Of a DNA stretch of 64,000 bases, positions 7,812-17,278 are shown in pieces. The stretch covers positions 224,237 to 288,236 of the forward strand of contig JBQKKG010000004.1 in the NCBI GenBank assembly GCA_052116865.1, in the 5' to 3' direction. Position 1 is the stretch's first letter. Each line of letters opens with the position of its first letter. The stretch is from CAUPWF01 sp963515125. Its GTDB lineage: Bacteria; Bacillota; Clostridia; Lachnospirales; Lachnospiraceae. The notes below the pieces were generated by a model that was not told the origin of the DNA, did not search any database, and saw nothing but the letters and a program-made list of their open reading frames with translations. Made by a program: the position numbers and the translations under genes.

Positions 7812-8470
7812 ATAATATAGAGGCTGTAATATTTGATTTAGATGGTACACTAGTAGATTCTATGTGGATTTGGCCAGCAGTAGACGATTTGTTTTTAAAA
7901 AAATATTCTTTAGTTATGCCAGAAGACTTTCATAAAACGATGGAAGGTATGAGTTATACAGAAACTTCTGTTTTATTTAAGGAAACATTTCATCTTCCAC
8001 AGACAATACAGGAAATACAAAAAGAATGGGAGATAATGACATTAAAAAAATACACAGAAGAAGTTCCGTTGAAAAGAGGCGTAAAAGAATTTTTGATAAG
8101 CATGAAACAGCAGGGCATAAAGCTTGGAATTGCAACTAGTAATTCAAAGGTATTAGTAGATGCCACTCTAAAGGCTAGAGGTGTGGAACATTATTTTAAC
8201 TCGGTACGAACTGCTTGTGAGGTTGGTGCCGGTAAACCGGCTCCTGACGTATACTTAAAGGTGGCAGCCGATTTGGAGGTAGACCCCACTAAATGTCTGG
8301 TATTTGAAGATGTACCAAATGGCATACTAGCAGGGAAGAATGCGGGTATGAAGGTATGTGCAGTAGCAGATGAATTTTCCAAACCGCAGGAAGAGAAAAA
8401 GAAAAAACTGGCTCACTATTTCATACAAGATTTTGATGACTTAAGGAAGAACACCTATGAGGTATTATAA
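7805..8470 (+). CDS. HAD-superfamily phosphatase, beta-phosphoglucomutase-like
   Basis: This 221-residue protein has all HAD motifs: the nucleophile D11 and D13 in FDLDGTLVDS, motif II in GIATSNS, the lysine in GAGKPAPDVY, and motif IV in FEDVPNGILAGKNAG. A helical C1 cap lies between about 15 and 85. The family acts on sugar phosphates or other small phosphoesters. The substrate cannot be told from the sequence. It overlaps rsuA by 7 nt and abuts the YgiQ gene, so it is cotranscribed with them. Confidence 0.9.
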   Translation: MLNNIEAVIFDLDGTLVDSMWIWPAVDDLFLKKYSLVMPEDFHKTMEGMSYTETSVLFKETFHLPQTIQEIQKEWEIMTLKKYTEEVPLKRGVKEFLISMKQQGIKLGIATSNSKVLVDATLKARGVEHYFNSVRTACEVGAGKPAPDVYLKVAADLEVDPTKCLVFEDVPNGILAGKNAGMKVCAVADEFSKPQEEKKKKLAHYFIQDFDDLRKNTYEVL

Positions 8471-10399
8471 ATGAAACAAAAATTTTTACCAATTAACAAG
8501 ACAGAGATGCAGGAACGAGGTTGGGAAGAAGTAGATTTTGTCTACGTAATCGGTGATGCATATGTAGATCATCCGTCTTTCGGACATGCAATTATAAGTA
8601 GAATATTAGAGGCTAATGGTTACAAAGTTGGTATCATATCTCAGCCAGATTGGAAGAAGAAAGAAAGTATTACAGAATTTGGTGTTCCAAGGTTGGGATT
8701 TTTAGTGTCAGGTGGAAACATGGATTCTATGGTAAATCACTATTCTGTGTCTAAGAAAAAAAGAGCTTCAGATGCATATACACCAGGTGGTGTTATGGGG
8801 AAAAGGCCAGATTATGCAACTGTTGTGTATAGTAATCTGATACGACAAACGTACAAATACACCCCAATTATCTTAGGTGGAATAGAAGCAAGTCTTCGTA
8901 GGTTTGCACATTATGATTATTGGTCGAACCAAATAAAGCGTTCCATATTGTTAGATTCTGGAGCTGATCTTATATCATATGGTATGGGAGAACGTTCTAT
9001 TATTGAAATAGCAGATGCGTTAAATAGTGGAATTGAAGTTCGAGACATTACGTTTATTGAAGGGACTGTGTTTAAATCTAAATCATTAGATTCCGTATAT
9101 GATGCAATCAAATTAGAATCTTATGAAGAAATAAAACAGGATAAATTGAATTATGCAAAAAGCTTTTATACCCAATATTGTAATACAGATCCATTTACTA
9201 GTAAGGCTTTAATAGAGCAGTATTCAGAACATCAGTATGTGGTGCAAAATCCACCATCCAAGCCATTATCGCAATCTGAGATGGATCGTGTTTATAGCTA
9301 TCCATATGTAAGAACTTTTCATCCATCCTATGAAGAAGCAGGCGGTATTCCTGCTATCGAAGAGGTAAAGTATAGTTTAATTAGTAATCGTGGCTGTTTT
9401 GGTGGATGTAACTTTTGTGCATTAACGTTTCATCAAGGACGTATCATTCAATCGCGAAGTCATGATTCCTTATTAGCGGAGGCAAATCAATTTATTTGGG
9501 ATAAAGATTTCAAAGGATATATCCATGATGTAGGAGGGCCAACAGCGAATTTTAGGGCACCGTCATGTGAAAAACAATTATCTCATGGGGTATGTAAACA
9601 CAAGCAATGCTTGTTTCCTAGCCCTTGTAAGAATATGAAGGTTGATCACACTGATTATTTAAAATTGTTACGAAAGCTAAGAGAGTTGCCAAATGTAAAG
9701 AAAGTTTTTATTCGCTCTGGCATTCGTTTTGATTATTTAATAGCAGATAAAGAGGATACGTTTTTTCGTGAGCTATGTGAACATCATGTCAGCGGTCAAT
9801 TAAAAGTGGCACCGGAACATGTGGCAAATCAAGTGCTACAGAAAATGGGAAAGCCTGAAAACAAAGTTTATCAAGAATTTTCTAGACAATATAAAAGAAT
9901 AAATGAACAAATAGGGAAGAAACAGTTTTTAGTTCCATACCTGATGTCCTCGCATCCAGGATCAACAATGAAAGAGGCTATAGAACTGGCAGAATATTTA
10001 CGAGATCTTGGTTATATGCCGGAACAAGTGCAAGATTTTTACCCAACACCTTCGACAATATCTACTTGTATGTATTACACGGGAGTAGATCCAAGGGATT
10101 TAAAACCTGTCTACGTTCCAAAAAACCCACATGAAAAAGCTATGCAAAGAGCATTGATCCAATATCGCAATCCTAAGAATTACCACTTAGTATTAGAAGC
10201 ATTGAAATCAGAGGATAGAATGGATTTAGTTGGTTTTGACAAGCATTGTTTGATTCGTCCAAGACAGTTTAAATCAGAACAATTGCAAAAGGGAAAACCT
10301 ACTAAAAAAAATAGGAATAAAAGCGAAACGACATCGGATTCTAGCATAAATAGAAAGAAAACAAAGAAAACAATTCGCAATGTGCATAGAAAGAAATAG
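8471..10399 (+). CDS. YgiQ-family radical SAM protein
   Basis: This 642-residue protein matches the UPF0313/YgiQ family throughout. An N-terminal cobalamin-binding-like region (VIGDAYVDHPSFGHAII) precedes the radical SAM cluster motif C309-x3-C313-x2-C316 in RGCFGGCNFCALT. Family-typical KVAPEHV and EQVQDFYPTPSTISTCMYYTG follow. The last 60 residues are a Lys/Arg/Asn-rich tail that is probably disordered. The enzyme must bind a 4Fe-4S cluster and cleave SAM, but its substrate is not established. It starts 1 nt after the HAD stop, in the middle of the operon. Confidence 0.93.
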   Translation: MKQKFLPINKTEMQERGWEEVDFVYVIGDAYVDHPSFGHAIISRILEANGYKVGIISQPDWKKKESITEFGVPRLGFLVSGGNMDSMVNHYSVSKKKRASDAYTPGGVMGKRPDYATVVYSNLIRQTYKYTPIILGGIEASLRRFAHYDYWSNQIKRSILLDSGADLISYGMGERSIIEIADALNSGIEVRDITFIEGTVFKSKSLDSVYDAIKLESYEEIKQDKLNYAKSFYTQYCNTDPFTSKALIEQYSEHQYVVQNPPSKPLSQSEMDRVYSYPYVRTFHPSYEEAGGIPAIEEVKYSLISNRGCFGGCNFCALTFHQGRIIQSRSHDSLLAEANQFIWDKDFKGYIHDVGGPTANFRAPSCEKQLSHGVCKHKQCLFPSPCKNMKVDHTDYLKLLRKLRELPNVKKVFIRSGIRFDYLIADKEDTFFRELCEHHVSGQLKVAPEHVANQVLQKMGKPENKVYQEFSRQYKRINEQIGKKQFLVPYLMSSHPGSTMKEAIELAEYLRDLGYMPEQVQDFYPTPSTISTCMYYTGVDPRDLKPVYVPKNPHEKAMQRALIQYRNPKNYHLVLEALKSEDRMDLVGFDKHCLIRPRQFKSEQLQKGKPTKKNRNKSETTSDSSINRKKTKKTIRNVHRKK

Positions 10400-10450
10400 C
10401 ACCAATGAACAAAGAAAACTATAACTATTAAAAAGAAAGAAGTGTTGAAT

Positions 10451-11218
10451 ATGAAGCGTTGTAAAATTGCAGTAGTAACTGGGGCATCTTCAGGGATGGG
10501 AAGAGAGTTTGTAAAGCAGATTGAGGATCTCTACGTAGGATTAAATGAAATCTGGGTACTTGCTAGAAGGGGGGAACGCTTAGAGGCTTTAGAACATGAA
10601 TTAAAGACACCTCTCAGAATATTTTCACTTGATTTAGGGGAAAAGAATTCGTTTTGTAAGGTTCAAGAAGTGTTAGAAGAAGTGAAACCAGATATTCGTA
10701 TGCTTGTAAATGCGGCAGGCTTTGGGAAAATTGGTAAAGTTGAGGAGTTAGATATTAAGGATCAGACAGAAATGATTGATATTAATTGTCGGGCACTTAC
10801 TAATATGACGTACATCTGCCTCCCTTATATGAGTAATGGGAGTAGGATTGTGAATCTGGCATCAGCAGCATCTTTTGTTCCACAACCTAATTTTGTGGTT
10901 TATGCCGCATCAAAGTCATACGCACTGAGTTTTTCAAGAGGACTCAATGAGGAAGTGGAACCTAAAAATATTTTTGTTACTGCGGTTTGTCCAGGTCCAG
11001 TTGATACAGAATTTTTTGATGTAGCAGGTGGAAAAGATGGTGTCAATGTGATGAAAAGAATGGTTATGGCAAACCCTCAGAAAGTGGTACGACAAGCGTT
11101 ATTAGATTCAGTAGCTGGCAAGGCAGTTTCTGTCTATGGAATACCAATGAAGAGTGCGAATTTTGCCACAAAAGTTTTGCCACATGGTCTGGTGCTAAAA
11201 GTCATGAAACACTTTTAG
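10451..11218 (+). CDS. short-chain dehydrogenase/reductase
   Basis: This 255-residue classical SDR has the cofactor motif TGASSGMG (10-17), NAAG (87-90), catalytic S138, and Y151-x3-K155 in YAASK. The post-catalytic PGPVDT is also present. The R40-R41 after strand 2 (LARRGERL) suggests NADP(H) preference. The C-terminus (FATKVLPHGLVLKVMKHF) is amphipathic, as in members that act on lipids or membranes. The substrate is unknown. I chose ATG 10451; an in-frame GTG at 10442 sits closer to the weak AAAGAAAG site and remains possible. Confidence 0.9.
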   Translation: MKRCKIAVVTGASSGMGREFVKQIEDLYVGLNEIWVLARRGERLEALEHELKTPLRIFSLDLGEKNSFCKVQEVLEEVKPDIRMLVNAAGFGKIGKVEELDIKDQTEMIDINCRALTNMTYICLPYMSNGSRIVNLASAASFVPQPNFVVYAASKSYALSFSRGLNEEVEPKNIFVTAVCPGPVDTEFFDVAGGKDGVNVMKRMVMANPQKVVRQALLDSVAGKAVSVYGIPMKSANFATKVLPHGLVLKVMKHF

Positions 11219-11245
11219 TTTGTAAGAAAGGATATTTGACAGAAG

Positions 11246-11821
11246 ATGAAGATAGAAAAAGGTCAGCCAGGGTATTTGCAAGAACAAAAGAAAAAGGAGA
11301 TTGTAAAAACAGTCATATCATTTGTAGGTGTTGCTACATTATTAATTATTGGTTATGTAACTACGGGTACGAAATTAAATTGGCTAACGTTATTTGCAAT
11401 ACTTGGTTGCTTGCCTGCTTGTAAGTGCTTAGTTGGTGTAATTACTAGATTCCCGTATCGTTCTATTTCGATGGAAAAGGTATCAGAAATCAAAGAGCAT
11501 ACCTCACAATTAACGGTAGCATATGATCTGCTGCTTACAAGTTATGAAAAGATTATGCCAATAGATTGTATTGTCATTTCAGGAAGTACTATTTGTGGTT
11601 ATGCAAGCAATAAGAAAATGGATACTATATATGCGGCTCAACATATAAAAAAAATACTAGGACAAAATAACTTTACCAATCTTACAGTTAAGATATTTCC
11701 GGATTATGTAGCCTTTTTATCTAGAGCCGAAGGCATGAATAATATTGCGGAGGTGGATAAGACCAATAGCACAAAAAAGGATAGAAGAATGAAACAGATT
11801 ATTTTAAATGTGTCATTATAA
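11246..11821 (+). CDS. conserved-looking membrane protein of unknown function
   Basis: This 191-residue protein is not recognised. A basic N-terminus (KIEKGQPGYLQEQKKKEIVK) precedes two membrane helices at about 19-39 and 44-66. A soluble domain of about 120 residues follows, with mixed alpha/beta patterning and a basic stretch at about 172-182 (KKDRRMKQ). It sits between the SDR and a pseudouridine synthase, 16 nt before the latter, in a long co-directional run. AAGGA lies about 15 nt upstream of the ATG, a long spacing. No catalytic motif is evident. The soluble part may be cytoplasmic given the positive-inside residues. Confidence 0.6.
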   Translation: MKIEKGQPGYLQEQKKKEIVKTVISFVGVATLLIIGYVTTGTKLNWLTLFAILGCLPACKCLVGVITRFPYRSISMEKVSEIKEHTSQLTVAYDLLLTSYEKIMPIDCIVISGSTICGYASNKKMDTIYAAQHIKKILGQNNFTNLTVKIFPDYVAFLSRAEGMNNIAEVDKTNSTKKDRRMKQIILNVSL

Positions 11822-11837
11822 GTGGTAGGAGAGTAGG

Positions 11838-12803
11838 ATGCAAGAAATTCTAGTTAATGAAAATGAAGCAGGCCAAAGATTTGACAAATTATTGGCTAAA
11901 TACTTGAACGAAGCACCAAAGAGTTTTCTGTACAAAATGCTTCGTAAAAAAAATATTGTACTAAATGATAAGAAAGCTGTTGGAAACGAAAAGGTAGTCT
12001 TAGGTGATCGAATCACCTTATATTTGTCTGCGGAAACAATACAAAAATTTAGTTCAAATAAGGTACATTATATAAAGGATAACATCAACATTATATATGA
12101 GGATACAGATATTTTGTTGATAAATAAGCCGGTGGGAATGTTATCCCAAAAAGCAAGAGAACAAGATGTTTCTGTTATAGAACATTTGATTTCATATTTA
12201 TTGCGTACAAAACAATTAACAGAGGCACAATTAAATGGATTCAAGCCATCGATTTCCAATCGGTTAGATAGAAATACAAGTGGTCTTATTGTAGCAGGGA
12301 AAAGTTTACAAGGATTGCAAGTGATGGGGGAAGCATTTAAAAATCGATCAATTCAAAAATTTTATCGTTGTCTAGTATTGGGTCACATTGATAAAAAAAC
12401 TCATGTAAAAGGCTACCTTACGAAAGACGAACGCAGAAATAAGGTATACATTACAGAGGAAAGAACCGAAAATAGTCAGTGGATTGAAACAGAATATCAA
12501 CCAATTTGGTCAACAAAGGATATTACATTATTGGAAGTACATTTAATCACTGGGAAAACACACCAAATCCGAGCACATTTATCGGCTAACGGGCACGCCA
12601 TTATTGGAGATTACAAATATGGAAACGCTGTTGTGAACAATATCTACAAAAAAAATTATGGATTGGAATCACAGCTATTACATGCTTACTGCTTGGAAAT
12701 GCCTAGTGATATGCCGAAACTTAAAGCTTTGGAAGGAAAAACATTTATTGCCGAAGTACCAGAATTATTTGCACGTATATGTAAAGCGGAGAAGGGAGTC
12801 TAA
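11838..12803 (+). CDS. RluA-family 23S rRNA pseudouridine synthase (RluC-like)
   Basis: This 321-residue protein has an N-terminal S4-like domain (about 1-70, GQRFDKLLAKYLNEAPKSF). The catalytic domain has LLINKPVGML, the catalytic D144 in NRLDRNTSGL, and HQIRAHL. RluC modifies U955, U2504 and U2580 of 23S rRNA in E. coli; the site used here is inferred from family only. AGGAG precedes the ATG. Its last base is shared with the recU start (TAATG-type overlap). A second RluA-family enzyme (37198-38106) is closer to RluD. Confidence 0.88.
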   Translation: MQEILVNENEAGQRFDKLLAKYLNEAPKSFLYKMLRKKNIVLNDKKAVGNEKVVLGDRITLYLSAETIQKFSSNKVHYIKDNINIIYEDTDILLINKPVGMLSQKAREQDVSVIEHLISYLLRTKQLTEAQLNGFKPSISNRLDRNTSGLIVAGKSLQGLQVMGEAFKNRSIQKFYRCLVLGHIDKKTHVKGYLTKDERRNKVYITEERTENSQWIETEYQPIWSTKDITLLEVHLITGKTHQIRAHLSANGHAIIGDYKYGNAVVNNIYKKNYGLESQLLHAYCLEMPSDMPKLKALEGKTFIAEVPELFARICKAEKGV

Positions 12804-13336
12804 TGAGCACTTGGAATTCTAGAGGACTGAGAGGTTCTACCTTAGAGGAGTTAATCAATCGCACCAACGACAGATATTTAGAAAAGGGATTAGCCCTAAT
12901 ACAAAAGATTCCAACACCCATCACACCTGTTCGCATTGATAAAGAACACCGTCACATTACCTTGGCTTATTTTGAACAAAGAAGCACCGTTGATTATATT
13001 GGAGTTGTACAAGGAATACCAGTGTGTTTTGATGCAAAAGAATGTAATACAGATACATTTCCGATACAAAATATTCATGAACACCAGGTGGAATTCATGA
13101 AACAGTTTGAAAAACAAGGTGGAATATCGTTTCTCATTATTTATTATAATACTAGGAATCAACTGTATTATATGAGGTTTGAAGAATTACAACAATTTTG
13201 GGAACGTTCGTTACAAGGTGGTAGAAAAAGTATAAGATTTGATGAATTGGATACAGATTTTTTTATGATACAGTTAAACGGGTGTCTTGTACCATACTTA
13301 GATACTATGCAAAAGGACTTAGATATTAGGGATTGA
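12803..13336 (+). CDS. recU: Holliday junction resolvase RecU
   Basis: This 177-residue protein carries the RecU signature. It has NSRGLRGSTLEELINRTN near the N-terminus and nuclease residues in STVDYIGV..PVCFDAKE (D and E/K of the PD-(D/E)xK fold). HQVEFMKQFEKQGGISFLII follows. RecU resolves Holliday junctions in Firmicutes, which lack RuvC. In Bacillus it lies beside ponA; here it ends the rRNA-modification run and precedes the his operon. The stop overlaps the -35 of the his promoter. Length fits the compact clostridial form. Confidence 0.9.
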   Translation: MSTWNSRGLRGSTLEELINRTNDRYLEKGLALIQKIPTPITPVRIDKEHRHITLAYFEQRSTVDYIGVVQGIPVCFDAKECNTDTFPIQNIHEHQVEFMKQFEKQGGISFLIIYYNTRNQLYYMRFEELQQFWERSLQGGRKSIRFDELDTDFFMIQLNGCLVPYLDTMQKDLDIRD

Positions 13337-13361
13337 CATTTAGCGGTGATTTACGTATAAT
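13333..13361 (+). promoter_or_regulatory. consensus sigma-A promoter of the histidine operon
   Basis: TTGACA (13333-13338), 17 nt, TATAAT (13356-13361): a perfect match to consensus. The leader to the hisZ start is only about 45 nt and shows no T-box or attenuator. Confidence 0.9.
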
Positions 13362-13413
13362 TATAAAACAATTTAGTGTAGTAGCACAGTGAAGCGAAAG
13401 GGATGTGGTAATA

Positions 13414-14673
13414 ATGATGAGTCAACAACTATTGCATACTCCAGAAGGAGTAAGAGATATATATAATTTGGAATGCAGTAAAAAGCTTGCATTACAAAAT
13501 ACATTACATAATATGTTGCAACTATATGGTTATTCGGATATTCAGACACCAACATTTGAATTTTTCGATGTGTTTCGCAAAGAAATTGGGACAATCTCTT
13601 CGAAAGAATTGTATAAATTCTTTGATAGAGAAGGTAATACTTTAGTTTTACGACCTGATATTACCCCTTCTATTGCAAGAGCAGCTGCAACATTATTTGA
13701 GAAGGAAGATTTACCGATTCGGTTATCATACATGGGTAACACATTTATTAATCATTTGAGTTTCCAAGGAAGATTAAAAGAAAATACCCAGTTGGGTGCG
13801 GAGTTGATTGGCCTAGATGCAATAGAGGCAGATGCAGAGATGCTTGCACTTGTTGTAGAGTCATTAAAAGGGGTTGGTCTAAAGGAATTTCAGGTAAATG
13901 TTGGACATGTGGATTTTCTACAAAGCATTATGGACGAGGCGAATATTAACGAAGAACTCGAATCACAAATTAGAGAGCTCATTAATAACAGAAATTATTT
14001 TGGGGTAGATGAAGTACTTTCTAATACAGATGTGTCTAGTCGGATTCGGGAAATATTTGCGATGTTACCTGAATTAGTAGGTGGTAATGAAGTATTAGAG
14101 ATAGCAAAAAAATACGTTCCAAACGCCAAAGCAAAAGAAGCAGTTAATCGACTTCAAGAGATACATGAACTGCTTTGTGCATATGGAGTTGATAAATATA
14201 TTTCGTATGATTTGAGTATGAGTGGCAACTATGGATATTATACGGGTATCATCTTTCGGGGATATACTTTTGGAACAGGAGATGCCATTGTTAAAGGTGG
14301 ACGTTATGATCAATTATTAGAAAAATTTGGGGATCGAGCTCCATCTATCGGATTTGCAATCGTAGTAGATGAGTTGATGAACGCATTAGTAAGGCAGAAA
14401 ATAGAAATTGATTGTGGAAAGAAAACGACTATCATTGTATATGATGATAGTGTAGCACTGTGGGCAATCTCTTTAACAAAGGAATTTCGTGGTAAGGGTA
14501 AGCATACAGAATTGATAAAAAAAGATGGTAATAAGAGCTTAGATAATTATATTGCATATGGAAAACGTAAATTGGCGGGCAGTATGTTATATCTACGTAT
14601 GAATAGACAAAATAAACAGATAGAAATGATAAACCTACATACAGATGAGCGAAAAACAGTGTTGTGTGATTAG
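13414..14673 (+). CDS. hisZ: ATP phosphoribosyltransferase regulatory subunit HisZ
   Basis: This 419-residue protein is class II histidyl-tRNA-synthetase-like. It has LHTPEGVRDIYNLE, the motif 2-like LRPDITPSIARAAAT, and YDLSMSGNYGYYTGIIFRGY. It is shorter than HisS and has a divergent C-terminal region. Placement directly before a short-form HisG defines it as HisZ, which activates HisG and confers histidine feedback. I chose ATG 13414 (AAAGGGA 10 nt upstream); ATG 13417 and GTG 13405 are in frame. It is the first gene of the his operon. Confidence 0.92.
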   Translation: MMSQQLLHTPEGVRDIYNLECSKKLALQNTLHNMLQLYGYSDIQTPTFEFFDVFRKEIGTISSKELYKFFDREGNTLVLRPDITPSIARAAATLFEKEDLPIRLSYMGNTFINHLSFQGRLKENTQLGAELIGLDAIEADAEMLALVVESLKGVGLKEFQVNVGHVDFLQSIMDEANINEELESQIRELINNRNYFGVDEVLSNTDVSSRIREIFAMLPELVGGNEVLEIAKKYVPNAKAKEAVNRLQEIHELLCAYGVDKYISYDLSMSGNYGYYTGIIFRGYTFGTGDAIVKGGRYDQLLEKFGDRAPSIGFAIVVDELMNALVRQKIEIDCGKKTTIIVYDDSVALWAISLTKEFRGKGKHTELIKKDGNKSLDNYIAYGKRKLAGSMLYLRMNRQNKQIEMINLHTDERKTVLCD

Positions 14674-14715
14674 TATAAACATACAGTACATCATGAGATA
14701 GATGAGGGAAAAAAC

Positions 14716-15366
14716 ATGAGATATTTGACATTTGCACTTGGAAAAGGGCGTTTAGCAAAGCAAACATTAGAATTGTTAGAATTATTAGGAATCACATGTG
14801 AGGAAATGAAGGATACAGATTCTAGAAAACTCATTTTTGTAAATGAAGAATTAAAATTAAAATTTTTTCTTGCCAAGGGACCAGATGTCCCGACTTATGT
14901 AGAATATGGAGCGGCTGATATCGGAGTTGTTGGAAAAGATACCATTTTAGAAGAGGGGCGAAAAGTACATGAAGTTCTAGATTTGGGATTTGGAAAATGT
15001 AATATGTGTGTGTGTGGACCAGCAGAAGCGAAGGATAAGCTTCAACATCGGGAATTGATACGTGTGGCTACCAAATATCCTAAGATAGCAAAAGACTATT
15101 TTTATAACAAAAAACATCAGACAGTAGAGATTATTAAATTAAATGGTTCTATAGAGTTGGCGCCTATTGTAGGCCTATCAGAAGTGATAGTGGATATTGT
15201 GGAAACAGGATCTACCTTAAGGGAAAATGGTCTAGAAGTATTAGAAGAAGTGTGTCCATTGTCAGCTAGAATGATTGTGAATCCTGTTAGCATGCGCATG
15301 GAAAATGATAGAATAAAAAAACTACTGATTAATCTTCGAAGTTTGTTACAGGAGGATGCAGAATGA
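14716..15366 (+). CDS. hisG: ATP phosphoribosyltransferase, short form
   Basis: This 216-residue protein begins LTFALGKGRLAKQTLELL and carries the PRPP-binding loop EVIVDIVETGSTLRENGL near residues 155-173. It lacks the roughly 80-residue C-terminal regulatory domain of long HisG, which matches the presence of HisZ. It catalyses the first step of histidine synthesis, ATP plus PRPP to phosphoribosyl-ATP. A 4-nt ATGA overlap links it to hisD. Confidence 0.96.
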   Translation: MRYLTFALGKGRLAKQTLELLELLGITCEEMKDTDSRKLIFVNEELKLKFFLAKGPDVPTYVEYGAADIGVVGKDTILEEGRKVHEVLDLGFGKCNMCVCGPAEAKDKLQHRELIRVATKYPKIAKDYFYNKKHQTVEIIKLNGSIELAPIVGLSEVIVDIVETGSTLRENGLEVLEEVCPLSARMIVNPVSMRMENDRIKKLLINLRSLLQEDAE

Positions 15367-16658
15367 GAATTCAAAAGCTAACCCAAGAAACTAGAAAGAA
15401 TTTACTAGAGGATTTATTAAAAAGAAGTCCCAATCAATATGAACAATATGAAGCGGTTGTAAAAGAAATTTTAAGAGATGTCAAAGAGCAAAAGGATGAA
15501 GCTGTATTCAGATATACCAAAGCATTTGATGGGGCTAAGATTGATGAGAACAGTATATTAGTTACTGAAGAAGAGAAAAAAGAAGCTTACGAGCACGTGG
15601 ATAGTACTTTGCTGGAAGTTATGAGAAAGGCAATGAAAAAGATTGAATCATACCATATAAAGCAGATGCAATACAGTTGGTTTGATAGCAACACGGATGG
15701 GACAATTCTTGGACAGAAGGTAACAGCATTGCAGAAGGTAGGTGTATATGTGCCGGGTGGAAAGGCAGTGTATCCATCATCTGTACTTATGAATATTATA
15801 CCTGCGAAAGTAGCTGGCGTAGATGAAATAATTATGACGACACCACCAAATGAATATGGTAAAATAAATGTAAATACCTTAGTGGCGGCATGTGAGGCGG
15901 GTGCTACCAAGATTTATAAAGTTGGGGGTGCGCAGGCAATTGGAGCCCTTGCATATGGTACCGAAAGTGTTCCTAAGGTAGATAAGATTGTTGGTCCTGG
16001 AAATATCTATGTTGCCCTAGCTAAGAAGGCCGTATATGGACATGTTAGTATTGATTCCATTGCTGGGCCAAGTGAAATATTAGTGATTGCAGATGAAACG
16101 GCAAATCCCAAGTTTGTCGCAGCTGACTTATTATCCCAGGCAGAACATGATGAGTTGGCTTCTGCCATTTTAGTGACAACGAGTGAAAAGTTAGCAGTTG
16201 AGGTATCGGAAGAGATTGAACGGTTTGTTACAGAACTTACACGTGCAGAAATTATAAAGAAGTCATTGGACAATTATGGATACATTCTACTCGCAGATAC
16301 GATGGAGGAAGCTATTCAAATTGCAAATGAGATTGCCTCAGAACATTTAGAAATTATGACTGCAAATCCATTTGATGTTATGACAAAGATACGCAATGCG
16401 GGAGCTATTTTTATTGGAGAGTATAGTAGTGAGCCGTTGGGAGACTATTTTGCAGGACCCAATCATGTATTGCCCACAAATGGAACTGCAAAATTCTTCT
16501 CTCCCTTATCCGTTGACGATTTTATTAAAAAGTCCAGTATTATTTCTTACTCAAGAGAAGCGCTGGAGTCTATTCACAAGGATATCGAGAACTTTGCAAA
16601 TGCAGAGCAATTAACTGCGCATGCAAATTCAATAAAAGTGAGATTTGACGATAGATAG
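15363..16658 (+). CDS. hisD: histidinol dehydrogenase
   Basis: This 431-residue protein has the family's length and landmarks: YVPGGKAVYPSSVLMNIIPAKVAGV, VDKIVGPGNIYV, SIDSIAGPSEILVIAD, and the zinc and catalytic region LLSQAEHDELASAILVT. The final GPNHVLPTNGTAKFFSPLSVDDF is also present. It performs the last two NAD-dependent oxidations from histidinol to histidine. It overlaps hisG by 4 nt and is followed by hisB after 8 nt. Confidence 0.97.
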   Translation: MRIQKLTQETRKNLLEDLLKRSPNQYEQYEAVVKEILRDVKEQKDEAVFRYTKAFDGAKIDENSILVTEEEKKEAYEHVDSTLLEVMRKAMKKIESYHIKQMQYSWFDSNTDGTILGQKVTALQKVGVYVPGGKAVYPSSVLMNIIPAKVAGVDEIIMTTPPNEYGKINVNTLVAACEAGATKIYKVGGAQAIGALAYGTESVPKVDKIVGPGNIYVALAKKAVYGHVSIDSIAGPSEILVIADETANPKFVAADLLSQAEHDELASAILVTTSEKLAVEVSEEIERFVTELTRAEIIKKSLDNYGYILLADTMEEAIQIANEIASEHLEIMTANPFDVMTKIRNAGAIFIGEYSSEPLGDYFAGPNHVLPTNGTAKFFSPLSVDDFIKKSSIISYSREALESIHKDIENFANAEQLTAHANSIKVRFDDR

Positions 16659-16666
16659 GAGCTTAT

Positions 16667-17257
16667 ATGGAAAAAAGAATTGCAAGTGTAAATAGAAAAA
16701 CAAAAGAAACAGTCATAGATATTACATTAAACATAGATGGGATAGGGGAGACAGATATACATACTGGTATTGGCTTCTTTGACCATATGTTAGATGGTTT
16801 TGCAAGACATGGGTTATTTGATTTAAAGGTAATCGTCGAGGGTGATTTGGATGTGGATTGTCACCATACAATCGAAGATACCGGGATTGTCTTGGGTCAA
16901 GCTATTGCAATGGCCCTGGGATCTAAATGCGGAATTAAAAGGTATGGAAGTTTTATGTTACCTATGGATGAAACATTAGTGTTAAGTGCCATTGATTTAT
17001 CTGGGAGACCATTTCTAAATTACGATGCTTCTTTTTCTGTAGATAATATTGGTGATTTTTCTACTGAGATGATAGGAGATTTCTTCTATGCAGTATCCTA
17101 TAGTGCTGCTATGAATTTACATTTAAAAGTGTTAGATGGGGTCAATAATCATCATATAGCAGAGGCATTGTTTAAGGCCTTTGGAAAAGCACTTGATGAA
17201 GCGACAATGGAAGAACCAAGGATACATGGGGTGTGGTCAACAAAAGGCAGCCTATAG
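16667..17257 (+). CDS. hisB: imidazoleglycerol-phosphate dehydratase
   Basis: This 196-residue monofunctional IGPD has the two metal-binding repeats DCHHTIEDTGI and NNHHIAEALFKAFG. It also has GIGFFDHMLDGFARHG and MDETLVLSAIDLSGRP. It converts imidazole glycerol phosphate to imidazole acetol phosphate. No histidinol-phosphatase domain is attached. GGAG lies upstream of the ATG. It is the fourth gene of the operon, 21 nt before the fusion gene. Confidence 0.97.
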   Translation: MEKRIASVNRKTKETVIDITLNIDGIGETDIHTGIGFFDHMLDGFARHGLFDLKVIVEGDLDVDCHHTIEDTGIVLGQAIAMALGSKCGIKRYGSFMLPMDETLVLSAIDLSGRPFLNYDASFSVDNIGDFSTEMIGDFFYAVSYSAAMNLHLKVLDGVNNHHIAEALFKAFGKALDEATMEEPRIHGVWSTKGSL

Positions 17258-17278
17258 GTCCGATAAAGGAGAACTAAA

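Noticed and set aside
13362..13413. T-box or attenuator ahead of the his operon
   Set aside because: The leader is only about 45 nt, with no T-box sequence or terminator hairpin.
13414..14673. Histidyl-tRNA synthetase
   Set aside because: The C-terminal anticodon-binding region is divergent, and it directly precedes a short HisG, which requires HisZ.
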